A stretch of 64,000 bases of DNA from Streptomyces armeniacus (lineage in GTDB: Bacteria; Actinomycetota; Actinomycetes; Streptomycetales; Streptomycetaceae), in contig NZ_CP031320.1 of assembly GCF_003355155.1 (NCBI RefSeq), forward strand, positions 4,269,367 to 4,333,366. The letters are read 5' to 3'. The notes under the pieces are model-generated. The model was not told where the DNA came from, did not search any database, and was given only the letters and a program-made list of their open reading frames with translations. A program made the position numbers and the translations under genes. This document shows positions 39,119 to 48,043 of the stretch, piece by piece. Numbering within the stretch: position 1 is the stretch's first letter; each line of letters starts with the position of its first letter.

Positions 39119-39556
39119 TCACGCCTCGCAGCGCGGATCTCCGGCCCAGCACAGGTCGCCCTCCTCCAGGTGGTGCTGGTGCTCGGTCTCGAACTCGTCG
39201 ATCCGGTCGAGGATCTGCTGCTGAGCGGTGATGCGCTGCCGCAGGCGTTCGCGGGAGCGGTGCAGCAGCTCGGCCAGATGCGAGCCGACCGGTCTGTCCG
39301 GGCTGTCGAGATACGCGGTGGTCAAGTCGCGGATCTCAGCGACGGTCAGGCCCAGTCCGCGCAGTTCGCCGATGAACCGCACGCACCACAGGGCGTCGGT
39401 GTCGTACAGGCGGTAGTTCGCCGGGCTGCGGCCGAGGGTGTAGATCAATCCGAGGTCGGTGTACTCGCGCAGGGCCTTGACGGTCACGCCGGTCTGGCGG
39501 GACAGGTCCCCGACGGTCATCGCGCGCGTACGGCGCCCAGGCCGGTGCGTGTTCAT
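39119..39556 (-). CDS. MerR-family regulator in the mercury locus
   Basis: The 145-residue protein has a MerR helix-turn-helix (TVGDLSRQTGVTVKALREYTDLGLI, residues 14-38) and a dimerisation coiled coil. Cysteines Cys58, Cys136 and Cys143 lie at the domain edge and C-terminus, so metal sensing is possible, but the spacing differs from classical Hg-MerR (82, 117, 126). The start could also be Met13. It sits between merA and merB. A separate ArsR-type regulator lies on the other side of merA. Confidence 0.75.
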   Translation of the reverse strand: MNTHRPGRRTRAMTVGDLSRQTGVTVKALREYTDLGLIYTLGRSPANYRLYDTDALWCVRFIGELRGLGLTVAEIRDLTTAYLDSPDRPVGSHLAELLHRSRERLRQRITAQQQILDRIDEFETEHQHHLEEGDLCWAGDPRCEA

Positions 39557-39584
39557 GGGTGCGTCTGTTCCGGTCGCTCACTGC

Positions 39585-41024
39585 TCAGCCTGCGCAGCAG
39601 GAGAGCCTGGCGACATCCGCGGTGTAGGTCTGAGCAGCGAGCTTGAGGGCCTCGGCCATGGTCAGGTACGGGGCCCAGGTGTGGGCGAGCTGATCGACGG
39701 TCATGCCCGCGGTGATGGCGTAGGTGGCAGCGGTGATGATGTCGCCCGCGCCGTCCGCGATCACGTGGACGCCCAGCACGCGGCCGGTCTCGGCGTTGGC
39801 TACGAGCTTGACCAGCCCACGAGTATCGCGGTTGGCGAGAGCGCGCGGCACGTACTCAAGCGGCAGAACGCGGCAGTCGCAGGGGATTCCGGCATCGGCC
39901 GCCTGGGCGTCGGTCATCCCCACCGCGGCCATCGCCGGGCTGGTGAAGGTGACGCGGGGCAGCGCGGTGTAGTCCAGCGTGCGCTCCGCGTCGGCGAAGG
40001 CGTTGTCGGCGGCCAGAGTGCCCTGGGCGGCGGCGACGTAGACGAACTGCGGGCCTCCGGCGACATCCCCCGCGGCCCAGATCCGCTCGTTGGTGGTGCG
40101 CTGGTGGTCGTCGACAACCACATCGCCGCGCTCGCCCGTCTTGACGCCGACCGCGTCGAGACCGAGGCCGGAGATGACGGGGCGCCGGCCGGTGGCGACC
40201 AGTAGCGTTTCGGTGCGCAGCTCGGTCTCCCTGCCGCTGCGCGTGCGCACGGCGGCGATCTTGGCGCCGTCCTCGGTGCGGACACTGGCGAGGGTGGCGC
40301 CGGTGTGGACGGTGACGCCCTCCTCGGCGAAGACGTCCTCAATGACGGAGGAAACCTCAGGCTCTTCGAACGGGGCCAGCTGCTCCAGAGCCTCGATCAC
40401 AGTGACCTGGGTACCGAGGCGGGCGAAGAGCTGGGCCTGCTCCAGGCCAACGGCGTTGCCGCCCACGACGATCATCGACTCCGGCAGCGCGTCGAGTTCC
40501 ATCGCCGTGGTCGATGTCAGGTACCCCGCTTCGGCCAGGCCCTCTACGGGCGGTGCCCAGGGCGCGGAGCCGGTGGCGACAAGGTAGTGAGCGGCTTCGA
40601 TGCGCCGGGTGCCGCCGTCGCGCAACGAGACCTCGAGGGCCGGGGCGTCGCTGGTGCCGGAGAAGGTGGCCGTTCCATGCACGATCTCCCAGCCGTAGTC
40701 GGCGGCGAGTTCGGTGTACTTCTCCGCCCGCAGCTGCTCGACCAGGGCATCCTTGCCGTCGATCAACTGCCGGAATTCGACGGGCAGTTCCGCGGCGGCA
40801 AGCCCGGGGAATCGCCCGGCCGCTCCGCAACCGTGGCGGGCCTCGGCTGCGGCCAGCAGCGCCTTGGAGGGTATACAGCCCACGTTCACGCAGGTGCCTC
40901 CGGTAGTGCCACGCTCGATCATCGCCACGCGCTTGCCCTGGTTGGTGGCGGCGATAGCGGCGGCGAAGGCCGCTGAGCCGGAGCCGATGACGGCCAGGTC
41001 GAAGCCGGAGTGCGTTGTGGTCAC
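39585..41024 (-). CDS. merA: mercuric reductase
   Basis: The 479-residue flavoprotein reduces Hg(II) to volatile Hg(0) using NADPH. FAD-binding GSGSAAFAAA, redox-active Cys45/Cys50 in GGTCVNVGCIPSKALL and the C-terminal mercury-binding Cys476-Cys477 pair (LSCCAG) are all present. It lacks the N-terminal HMA domain of many proteobacterial MerA proteins, as in Streptomyces relatives. It is divergent from an ArsR-type gene, with a palindrome in the spacer. Confidence 0.93.
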   Translation of the reverse strand: MTTTHSGFDLAVIGSGSAAFAAAIAATNQGKRVAMIERGTTGGTCVNVGCIPSKALLAAAEARHGCGAAGRFPGLAAAELPVEFRQLIDGKDALVEQLRAEKYTELAADYGWEIVHGTATFSGTSDAPALEVSLRDGGTRRIEAAHYLVATGSAPWAPPVEGLAEAGYLTSTTAMELDALPESMIVVGGNAVGLEQAQLFARLGTQVTVIEALEQLAPFEEPEVSSVIEDVFAEEGVTVHTGATLASVRTEDGAKIAAVRTRSGRETELRTETLLVATGRRPVISGLGLDAVGVKTGERGDVVVDDHQRTTNERIWAAGDVAGGPQFVYVAAAQGTLAADNAFADAERTLDYTALPRVTFTSPAMAAVGMTDAQAADAGIPCDCRVLPLEYVPRALANRDTRGLVKLVANAETGRVLGVHVIADGAGDIITAATYAITAGMTVDQLAHTWAPYLTMAEALKLAAQTYTADVARLSCCAG

Positions 41025-41103
41025 GGTGTTGCCTCCTCGTGCAGAGTCCAGGCCTCCAGACTCACTGCTATGCGCCTTGCCGGATAGCTCACCTTCACCA
41101 TAC

Positions 41104-41121
41104 TATTTGGGTAAGCGAATA
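41104..41121. promoter_or_regulatory. palindrome in merA/arsR-type spacer (candidate operator)
   Basis: TATTTG-GGTAAG-CGAATA is an imperfect inverted repeat in the 121-base divergent spacer, 25 bases before the regulator start. This AT-rich 6-6-6 form fits an ArsR/SmtB operator and could control both directions. Confidence 0.5.
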
Positions 41122-41145
41122 GATTCAGCCGTGGAGGCCATCCGT

Positions 41146-41529
41146 ATGCCGCAACGCCTCAGCACTCCCACCGGGGTCGCCAGCCCGGCTGCTGATGAGG
41201 TGCCGTGCACCCATCTGGACACGGTGGCGAAATTCTTCCGTGCCCTGGCGGACCCGACCCGGCTGAAGCTCCTGGAGTTCATCCTTCGAGGCGAGCGCAC
41301 CAGTGCTGAGTGCGTCGAGCACGCCGGCATCTCCCAGCCCCGCGTCTCGGTCCACCTGTCCTGCCTTGTGGACTGCGGCTACGTCACCGCCCGCCGGGAC
41401 GGCAAGAAACTGCGCTACTCCGTCGGCGACCCGCGCGTCGCGGACCTGCTTGTCCTTGCCCGCTCGCTCGCCGCAGACAACGCCACCGCGCTGACCTGTT
41501 GCACCCGCATCCCCGACGGCCCGGGATAA
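41146..41529 (+). CDS. merR: ArsR-type mercury-responsive repressor
   Basis: The 127-residue protein has the ArsR winged helix: FFRALADPTRLKLLEFIL, GISQPRVSVHLSCLVDCGYVTARRDGKKLRYS. Cysteines at 21, 56, 73, 77 and the terminal pair 118-119 could bind metal. In S. lividans the protein named MerR that represses the mer genes is of ArsR type, so the gene symbol follows that usage. ATG 41146 follows GGAGG. Divergent from merA. Confidence 0.8.
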   Translation: MPQRLSTPTGVASPAADEVPCTHLDTVAKFFRALADPTRLKLLEFILRGERTSAECVEHAGISQPRVSVHLSCLVDCGYVTARRDGKKLRYSVGDPRVADLLVLARSLAADNATALTCCTRIPDGPG

Positions 41530-41839
41530 CCGGCAAGGCGCACCCCGTCATGGCTGCCATCCACCGGCCTCCTCGTCGCAACAAGGAGTCTTCCCGTGCC
41601 GGTACGGCGGCCGCCGGGATCCAATGAGCCCTGCGCAGCCGCTCGCCGAGTACCGGTAGGACGAACGCAGGCAGATCGCCTCCCATGGGAGCAACTCCGG
41701 GAATTCGAACAGGCCTCCCCGGCAACAGCGTTCACGTCCCCGGCACCGCGGGTGATCGCGACAGGGATTCAGCCCGGGTCAGTCCCGGTCGGCCCTTTCC
41801 CCGTCGCGCCTCAGAAGGTTCTGCAGGGTGAAGCCCGGC
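41530..41839. other. gap between mer regulator and IS630 remnant
   Basis: About 310 bases without a supported gene. Short open frames here show neither a ribosome-binding site nor known motifs. Confidence 0.4.
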
Positions 41840-42420
41840 TGCCTGCCTCGGGCTGGACCGGTTCGGCCAACACCCGACCCAGGGCCCGCACCTGGGATTT
41901 CTCGTCCACGCAGCGGACCACTGCCTTCTCGGGCGGGTGGTGGTAGAGCCCGACGACATCAACGACCTTCTCCACGAACTGCGGGTCCGTGGAAAGTTTG
42001 AACGGTCCTGGATATTCGGCTTCAGCTCGAACTTCTGCCAGGTCCGTCCGATCGTCGACCTCGACAGACCGGCGCAAGGGCCATCGAGGCCCGAGAGCAG
42101 TGCGTGGCGTTGGGCGGAGATGTCTCCAGCGTCGCAACGACGACCGCCTCAACCCGGTCGTTGAGGACCGGCAGTGGCCGTCCCGGCCGCAGTCCGTCAG
42201 TCGGCCCTTCCAGCCATGACTCCACGAACCGGCGCCGCCAACGGGTCACCGTGGAAACGGACGTTCCCAGCCGGGCGGCGACGTGCCTATTCGACGTCCC
42301 CTCCGCGCACGCCAGCATGATCCCGCAAGGCCAGGGCCTGCGAGGTCTTCGCCCGACGTGCCCAACACGTCAGTTGCTCGCGCTCGACTCCGGTCAGGAC
42401 CACCCCCGGACTTCGGACGC
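41840..42420 (-). pseudogene. IS630-family transposase, frameshifted remnant
   Basis: Three frames carry pieces of one IS630-type transposase in order: GVVLTGVEREQLTCWARRAKTSQALALR, then [37 protein letters not shown] (helix-turn-helix), then [41 protein letters not shown] with the catalytic Asp. The end, including the last catalytic residue, is missing. At least two frameshifts make it non-functional. It lies directly before the first CsoR-like site. Confidence 0.75.
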
Positions 42421-42463
42421 CCCGGCCGGCCGGCATCAACCAGCCCTCCATCGAGATAGCGGA

Positions 42464-42480
42464 ATACCCCCCAGGGGTAT
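42464..42480. promoter_or_regulatory. CsoR-like copper operator before the His-rich protein operon
   Basis: ATACCCCCCAGGGGTAT, a 17-bp near-perfect palindrome of the type bound by Streptomyces CsoR, 64 bases before ATG 42545. Confidence 0.75.
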
Positions 42481-42544
42481 ATGGTTGTGATCGTCGTCCT
42501 GAACGGGGCAACGCCAGCAGACGCATCACACCTATGGAGCTGTC

Positions 42545-43396
42545 ATGCAGAATCACTCCGGCCACGACCAGACCAACCACAGCGGCCACGGCGGAGCCCA
42601 GCCCGGCGGGCTGTCAGTCTCCGAGAACGGGTACACCCTCGAGCTCGACTCGACGATCGTCACCGCCGGTGTGCAGCCGGTCAGCTTCCGGGTGATCGGC
42701 CCCGACGGCCAGGCGGTGACCGAGTTCACGCCCGAGCACGAGAAAGAACTGCACTTCATCGCCGTCCGGCGCGACACGGCCGGGTTCCAGCACGTACACC
42801 CGGTGAGGGACGAGAAGGGCACCTGGAGCGTCGAACTGGCCCTGGAACCGGGAGACTGGCGGATCTTCGCCGACGTCCACCCGGCCGGACACGACGGGAC
42901 CGTGACACTGGGGGCCGATCTCGCGGTCGCCGGGCCGTACGACCCACGGCCGCTCCCCGAGGCCACCGGGACCGCACAGATCGGCGAGTACACCGTCGCG
43001 CTCGACGGCGAGCTCGTGCCCGGTGAGGCACGAAAGCTGACCCTCACCGTCAGCCGGAACGACCGCCCCGTCACCGACCTGCAGCCCTACCTGGCCGCGT
43101 ACGGGCACCTGGTGGCACTGCGGGTCGGCGACCTGGGCTACCTCCACGTCCACCCCGAGGGCGAACCCGGTGACGGCACCACCGCACCGGGACCCGAGAT
43201 CGCCTTCGTGGCGACCGCGCCTTCCGCCGGTACCTACCGCCTGTACCTGGACTTCCAGCACCAAGACGTCGTACGGACAGCCGAGTTCACGGTCCGGACC
43301 ACCTCGACCACCCGCCAGTCGGACGCGGCATCCCAGGTCGCAGCCGAACACAGGGGCCACCAGCACCACCACCACGGCGGCCACGCCCACCACTGA
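42545..43396 (+). CDS. His-rich putative copper-binding protein
   Basis: The 283-residue protein has no obvious signal peptide. It has an N-terminal His/Gly stretch (HSGHDQTNHSGHGG) and a C-terminal one (HRGHQHHHHGGHAHH). Between them are two beta-sandwich-like repeats with HVHP and YLHVHPEGEPGDG motifs. It is clearly paralogous to the secreted protein at 56317-57291 (shared VTDLQPYLxAYGHLVALR and LHVHPxGEPGDG). A CsoR-like operator is upstream. The likely role is binding copper in stress; no catalysis is evident. It is the first gene of an operon with AhpD-like and MFS genes. Confidence 0.75.
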   Translation: MQNHSGHDQTNHSGHGGAQPGGLSVSENGYTLELDSTIVTAGVQPVSFRVIGPDGQAVTEFTPEHEKELHFIAVRRDTAGFQHVHPVRDEKGTWSVELALEPGDWRIFADVHPAGHDGTVTLGADLAVAGPYDPRPLPEATGTAQIGEYTVALDGELVPGEARKLTLTVSRNDRPVTDLQPYLAAYGHLVALRVGDLGYLHVHPEGEPGDGTTAPGPEIAFVATAPSAGTYRLYLDFQHQDVVRTAEFTVRTTSTTRQSDAASQVAAEHRGHQHHHHGGHAHH

Positions 43397-43459
43397 GCAC
43401 GCAGGTCACCGACCAGCCGCCGCACCGCCCCAGCACACCCCCACCACGGAAGGACCGTC

Positions 43460-43990
43460 ATGCCCCGCCTGACGCGACTCACGCCCGACACGGCGGTCGG
43501 CGCCTCTCGCGACCTCCTCGCCGACCTGGTCTCCCGCCATGGCCAAGCCGGTGCGATGGTCTCCACGATGGCGCACTCGCCCGCCGTACTGGGCGGCTAC
43601 CTCCAGCTCAGCCGCGCCATGGGACGAGCCAAGCTCGATCGCCGGACCAGCGAACGGATCTCGATCGCCGTCCAGGCGCTGCAGGGATGCAGGCTGTGCC
43701 TCGACGCGCACGTCAGTGCCGCCCGCGCGACGGGAGTGGACGAGGAAGAGATCGCGCGTGCCCACGCGGGCACCTCCGCCGATCCCGCGATCGCGGCGGT
43801 CATCACCCTCGCCCTCCAGATCTACCGCGAGCCGACGTCGATCACCGACGAACAGGTCAGCGCGCTGCGTGCGCACGGCTACAGCGACCGCGCGATAGCC
43901 GACGTCGTCGGCGTCGTCGCACTCAACATCCTCACCGGTGCCTTCAACCTGCTCGCCGGCCTCACGCCCGGGAGCGACACCGGTGCGTAG
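43460..43990 (+). CDS. AhpD-like / carboxymuconolactone decarboxylase family protein
   Basis: The 176-residue protein has the AhpD active-site pattern: Glu65, Cys77, Cys80 and His84 in QGCRLCLDAH. Such proteins reduce peroxides or act as thiol oxidoreductases. It lies 63 bases after the His-rich gene and 81 before an MFS gene, so the three seem to form a copper-responsive unit. A role against copper-driven peroxide or thiol stress would fit, but is inference. Confidence 0.8.
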   Translation: MPRLTRLTPDTAVGASRDLLADLVSRHGQAGAMVSTMAHSPAVLGGYLQLSRAMGRAKLDRRTSERISIAVQALQGCRLCLDAHVSAARATGVDEEEIARAHAGTSADPAIAAVITLALQIYREPTSITDEQVSALRAHGYSDRAIADVVGVVALNILTGAFNLLAGLTPGSDTGA

Positions 43991-44071
43991 AGACACCCCC
44001 GCCTGTACTCGCGGGGCACGGCCTCCACCCCGGGGCCGCGCCCCGCCGCATGGACACGGAAGGAACACGCC

Positions 44072-45346
44072 ATGCGTCTGTTCGCCATCCGCGACTACCG
44101 CCACCTGTTCAGCGCCCAGGTCATCGCCCTGTTCGGTACCGGGCTGACCACCGTGGCCCTCGGACTGCTCGCCTACGAACTCGCCGGCCCGCGCGCCGGC
44201 ATGGTCCTCGGCACCGCCCTGACCATCAAGATGGTCATGTACGTGGTCATAGCCCCGCTGGCTGCCGCGTACGTCGACCGGCTCCCCAGGAGATCTCTCC
44301 TGGTCCTCCTCGACGTGGTCCGCGGTGCGGTGGTCCTGGCACTGCCGCTGGTCACCGAGGTCTGGCACATCTACGTCCTGATCGGCCTGCTCCAGGCCGG
44401 CTCCGCTGCGTTCACCCCGACGTTCCAGGCCGTCATCCCCGACATCGTCACCGACGAGTCCGACTACACGCGTGCCCTGTCCGCCTCCCAGGTCGCCTCC
44501 ACCATGGAGAGCCTGCTCAGCCCCGTGCTGGCAGCCGTCGCCCTGACGTTCATGAGCTTCAACTGGCTGTTCCTGGGCACCTCCGCCGGGTTCCTCGTCT
44601 CCGCCCTGCTCGTCCTGTCGACGCGCATCCCCGACGCCCGCCCCAGTACCCACGCCAAGGCATGGGACAAGGCCGCGGCGGGGATCAGGACCTTCCTCAG
44701 GACACCGCGGCTGCGTGGTGTCATGGCGCTCAACCTCGTGGTCGCGGCGGCAGGGTCGATCGTCGTCGTCAACACCGTCAACTACGTCCGTGACGAGCTC
44801 GGCGGCGCGCAGTCGGAGGTCGCCTGGATGCTCGCCGCCTCCGGCACCGGAACCCTCCTGGCCGCCCTCGTACTGCCCCGCGTTCTCGACCGGATCACTG
44901 CCCGCACCGTCATGATGGCCGGCGCCGGAGTGCTCGTCGGCGGCACGATCGCCGCGGTGACGCTCATCGCGGCCGACCTCACCACATGGACCGGTACGGC
45001 GATCGTCTGGACCGTGATCGGCATCGGCATGGCACTGATCATCACACCGACCGGCATGGTCCTGCGTACTTCCGTCAGCCGGAACGCGGTCCCCGAGGCG
45101 TTCGCGGCCCAGTTCTCTCTGTCGCACCTGGCCTGGCTCATCACCTATCCCGTCGCGGGATGGCTCGGCACGAACACCGGCTTCACCCTTGCCTGGTCCG
45201 TCCTCGCGGCCCTTGCCGGGGCGGGAGCGATCGGTGCCCTCCTCCTGTGGCCGCGCCACGACGGACGAGGAGCCATGACCAGAACCGTGACACCCGCCCG
45301 GCACGCCCCCAGCAAGGACCGGTCCACCCTGTCCAAGGCCGCATGA
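44072..45346 (+). CDS. MFS transporter
   Basis: The 424-residue protein begins MRLFAIRDYRHLFSAQVIALFGTGLTTVALGLLAYEL and has about 12 hydrophobic segments, resembling the MFS_3/enterobactin exporter-like group. It ends in a soluble tail. It is the third gene of the CsoR-site operon starting at 42545. Substrate unknown; copper or a copper-ligand complex is possible only by context. Confidence 0.8.
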   Translation: MRLFAIRDYRHLFSAQVIALFGTGLTTVALGLLAYELAGPRAGMVLGTALTIKMVMYVVIAPLAAAYVDRLPRRSLLVLLDVVRGAVVLALPLVTEVWHIYVLIGLLQAGSAAFTPTFQAVIPDIVTDESDYTRALSASQVASTMESLLSPVLAAVALTFMSFNWLFLGTSAGFLVSALLVLSTRIPDARPSTHAKAWDKAAAGIRTFLRTPRLRGVMALNLVVAAAGSIVVVNTVNYVRDELGGAQSEVAWMLAASGTGTLLAALVLPRVLDRITARTVMMAGAGVLVGGTIAAVTLIAADLTTWTGTAIVWTVIGIGMALIITPTGMVLRTSVSRNAVPEAFAAQFSLSHLAWLITYPVAGWLGTNTGFTLAWSVLAALAGAGAIGALLLWPRHDGRGAMTRTVTPARHAPSKDRSTLSKAA

Positions 45347-45843
45347 AGCGCCGCGTACAGCGCTCTGCCTGCCTCTGCTCACGCAGGCGGAGTCCCAACG
45401 AATTGCGGGCGAGTACCGCTGGACAGACGCCAGGACGCTTCGGGTGCGCTCGGCGACTCAAGGCGCTTCACCGGCTGGGAAGTCCTCCCGGTCGCCCTGA
45501 TGGGAGTTGGCAGCCGATGAGCATGAGCACAGTGCAGACGGTCGTCTCCATGGTGAGTGCTGCGGCGCTTCGCGTTCGACGTCCACCGCGGCTCCTGGCA
45601 GCTGGTGGGCGAGCGCCGTGGGGGTGCACGAGGTGCGGTACTTCCGGCGGGAGAAGCAGCGGAGCGGGAGCAGTTGGGGGGATGAAGGTCACCGTCTACC
45701 TGCTGGCGCTGGTCGACGGGGTCGGGGCCGCCACGAACCATGCCGAGTTGAACTGGTCGGGTCGCGCGAGGTACGCGAGAGGAAGAGAGAAGCGTGATCG
45801 GGCGGAAGAACGTGGGCATACCCTTGCCGTGAGAGGTGATCCC
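45347..45843. other. gap before the XRE regulator gene
   Basis: About 500 bases without a convincing gene. A reading with RFAFDVHRGSWQLVGERRGG (about 45565-45625) looks coding-like but has no good start and may be a remnant. Confidence 0.35.
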
Positions 45844-47076
45844 ATGTCCTTGCCTGAGAACGTACGCAGCCATCGCCGTCGAGCTGGGATGAGCCAGGAG
45901 CAATTGGCCGCCGCCGCGAACCTGTCAGTCGGGGTTGTACGCAAGATCGAGCAGGGCGGTTCCGTCCGGGTCGAGACGTTGCACGACCTTGCGCGGGCCC
46001 TCGGCACCACTACCTCTTCCCTGTTCTCGTCCGGGCCCCCCGAGCCGGTACACGGCGGGGAGGGCAACGGCGTCCGCCTCATGGAGTTGCGGCGGGCCCT
46101 CATGCCGCCGGTCGGCCTTGGGGAGGCGTTCATCGATTCCGATGACGCCGCCGATCTGGCCGTGATTCAGCGGGACATCGATGACGCGCACAGCCTGTAT
46201 CAGGCTGATCGGTACGACTCGGTCGCGAAGAAGCTGCCGTCGATCCTGCGTGCTGCCTCCGCGGCCGTCGCCGTGAGTGAAGAAGGCGAGCCCCGGCAGC
46301 GCGCCATCATCGTGAGGGCACGGGCCCTCCTCCTCACAGGCAAGTATCTGACACAGGTCAGGCAGTACGACGCCGCGCACACCGCCCTCAAAGAAGGCAT
46401 CCGGGACGCCCGCGAGACCGGGCAGATCCTCGCTGCTGCCACGGGAGTTGTCGGCATGAGCTGGCTTCTGTTGCGGCAGGATCGCTTCGACGAATGTGAG
46501 CGCCTGGCGTCCGAGACGGCCAGCGCGGTCGAGCCGCGCATGTCCTCTGCCTCTCCCGGTCAGTTGGCCGTTTGGGGCGAGCTGTGTCAGCGCATCGCCT
46601 CTGCCGCGATGCGCAACAACCGTCCGGACATCACGCAGGAGGCACGTCGGATGACGGCGACTGCGGCGAGCGCCCTCGACTCGGAGCACGTCAACTTCCG
46701 TGAGCACTGGACGACTTTCGGTCCGGTGACAGCCGAAACGAAAGCCATCGAGGACTTGTCGCTCGTCGGTGATGCTCGCGGCGTCCTGCGCAGGGCGGAC
46801 GATGGGCCCGTGGGACGGAAGGCGTTGAAGCGCCTCGGCCGACCGAGCCAGAACAACTGGGACAGGCACAGGTTGGATGTGGCACGAGCCCACACGCTGC
46901 TGGGGTCACACCAGGATGCGATGGACGAATTGATTGGCATCAAACGGTCGTCGCCTGAGTGGATTCGCCACCAGACGATGGCGCGCTACATCATGACGGA
47001 CATCGTGTCGCAGCGGAAAAGGACACTGACGAAGGACATGCGTCAGATGGCCTCCCACCTCGACGTCCGCGCGTAA
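45844..47076 (+). CDS. XRE-family regulator with TPR-like C-terminus
   Basis: The 410-residue protein has an N-terminal helix-turn-helix (NVRSHRRRAGMSQEQLAAAANLSVGVVRKIEQGG, residues about 5-40). A long helical region follows, of the kind seen in Streptomyces regulators that sense peptides or small ligands. ATG 45844 follows GAGAGG; the open frame extends far upstream into the MFS gene region but is not coding there. A large inverted repeat (47081-47132) follows its stop and precedes four small genes and a methyltransferase gene, which it may regulate. Confidence 0.8.
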   Translation: MSLPENVRSHRRRAGMSQEQLAAAANLSVGVVRKIEQGGSVRVETLHDLARALGTTTSSLFSSGPPEPVHGGEGNGVRLMELRRALMPPVGLGEAFIDSDDAADLAVIQRDIDDAHSLYQADRYDSVAKKLPSILRAASAAVAVSEEGEPRQRAIIVRARALLLTGKYLTQVRQYDAAHTALKEGIRDARETGQILAAATGVVGMSWLLLRQDRFDECERLASETASAVEPRMSSASPGQLAVWGELCQRIASAAMRNNRPDITQEARRMTATAASALDSEHVNFREHWTTFGPVTAETKAIEDLSLVGDARGVLRRADDGPVGRKALKRLGRPSQNNWDRHRLDVARAHTLLGSHQDAMDELIGIKRSSPEWIRHQTMARYIMTDIVSQRKRTLTKDMRQMASHLDVRA

Positions 47077-47080
47077 CTAC

Positions 47081-47132
47081 CACGCCACGTAACAGTGCTG
47101 ACGCACCATCGGCGAAACTGCTACGTGGCGTG
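47081..47132. promoter_or_regulatory. 11-bp inverted repeat after the XRE gene
   Basis: CACGCCACGTA (47081-47091) and TACGTGGCGTG (47122-47132) are perfect inverted copies with a 30-base spacer. It lies right after the XRE stop and 39 bases before the next small gene, so it is either a terminator or an operator. Confidence 0.5.
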
Positions 47133-47170
47133 TCTGGTTCGTCACTTTCCTCGCTCGTACCTTCATCGAC

Positions 47171-47392
47171 ATGGACGAGCCAACGCAGTACGAACCCGGG
47201 AGCGAACACGAGACCCGGCTCCTCGGCCAGGAAGCTGCGAGAGCGCTTAACCAGGCCCTGACCACGGCCGGGCTCGTCCTGCCCTCCGTCGAAGGCGGCC
47301 GCTCCGTCCGAGGTACAGCCATAGTCCGCCTGGGCAACGCCCCCGCCGCCGAAGTCGTGAAACTGGCGCACTGGATCATGGAGAGGGCTTAG
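47171..47392 (+). CDS. small hypothetical protein (73 aa)
   Basis: The protein starts MDEPTQYEPGSEHETRLLGQEA and ends with an amphipathic helix (EVVKLAHWIMERA). No known motif is recognised. It precedes the next small gene by 2 bases, indicating one transcript. It lies downstream of the XRE regulator. Confidence 0.6.
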   Translation: MDEPTQYEPGSEHETRLLGQEAARALNQALTTAGLVLPSVEGGRSVRGTAIVRLGNAPAAEVVKLAHWIMERA

Positions 47393-47394
47393 TC

Positions 47395-47616
47395 GTGGCC
47401 AGCGACGAGCGGTTCGCGGTCGGGGCCTACGTGTACTGCACCACCCATCAGTGGGTTGGACGAGTCATCGGCGTCGAAGGCGACTATCGCCGTGCCGTCA
47501 GGCCGAGCGGACTGATCTGGCGCACCCGAGCCGAATGGCTCCGCGCAGCCAGCCCCGCCGAACGCGACGGCATGCGACGTGCGGAACTCGCCCGCACCCG
47601 GAGCCTTGTCCAGTGA
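47395..47616 (+). CDS. small hypothetical protein (73 aa)
   Basis: GTG 47395 starts ASDERFAVGAYVYCTTHQWVGRVIGVEGDYRRAVRPSG, which looks like a small beta-barrel (SH3/KOW-like) fold; the rest is helical and Arg-rich. No function is recognised. It is tightly coupled to its upstream and downstream neighbours. Confidence 0.6.
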   Translation: MASDERFAVGAYVYCTTHQWVGRVIGVEGDYRRAVRPSGLIWRTRAEWLRAASPAERDGMRRAELARTRSLVQ

Positions 47617-47633
47617 AGGGAGAAGAGCACACG

Positions 47634-47876
47634 ATGCGAATGCCAACGACAGCCGGACTCCCCGAACCCGCCTCGGAGGGAGACGGCAACGACTGGGCGG
47701 AGGGCACCTGCTTCTACTGCGGGTACAAGCTTCAGGTGCTGTACGTCGGCACCATTCACGTACCCGGCATGGCTGCGCAGGCATTCGCCTGCGAGGGGTG
47801 CATAAGGGTCCTCGTCGACATGGTCCTTGAGGGTGCCATGACCAAGGACCGCGGCTGGCGCAGGCTGGCCGCCTGA
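47634..47876 (+). CDS. small protein with zinc-ribbon-like cysteines
   Basis: The 80-residue protein has two cysteine pairs, TCFYCGYKL and FACEGCIRV, spaced about 30 residues apart, suggesting a structural zinc site. ATG 47634 follows GGGAGAAGAG; an in-frame GTG at 47613 is possible. No function is known. It is in the XRE-linked gene run. Confidence 0.6.
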   Translation: MRMPTTAGLPEPASEGDGNDWAEGTCFYCGYKLQVLYVGTIHVPGMAAQAFACEGCIRVLVDMVLEGAMTKDRGWRRLAA

Positions 47877-48043
47877 AACTCCCGCCCCTTGCTGGTACTC
47901 CCCCCGTATGGCCGTCGACCCCTCGGCGTCGGCCAGCTCATCCCAGCAGGGGGCGGGCCCAAACCCCCACCCTCAGCCCGCAGTCCATCCGGTACGCCGG
48001 GGGCGGGCACCAAAAGGATCACCTCGAAGCGGAAAGGTTGCCG

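Noticed and set aside
43406..45382. 658-codon minus-strand open frame
   Set aside because: It lies opposite the AhpD-like and MFS genes and has no domain or ribosome-binding site.
44986..45843. Upstream extension of the XRE gene into the MFS gene
   Set aside because: The extension overlaps the MFS gene and is not coding-like; a good ribosome-binding site marks ATG 45844.
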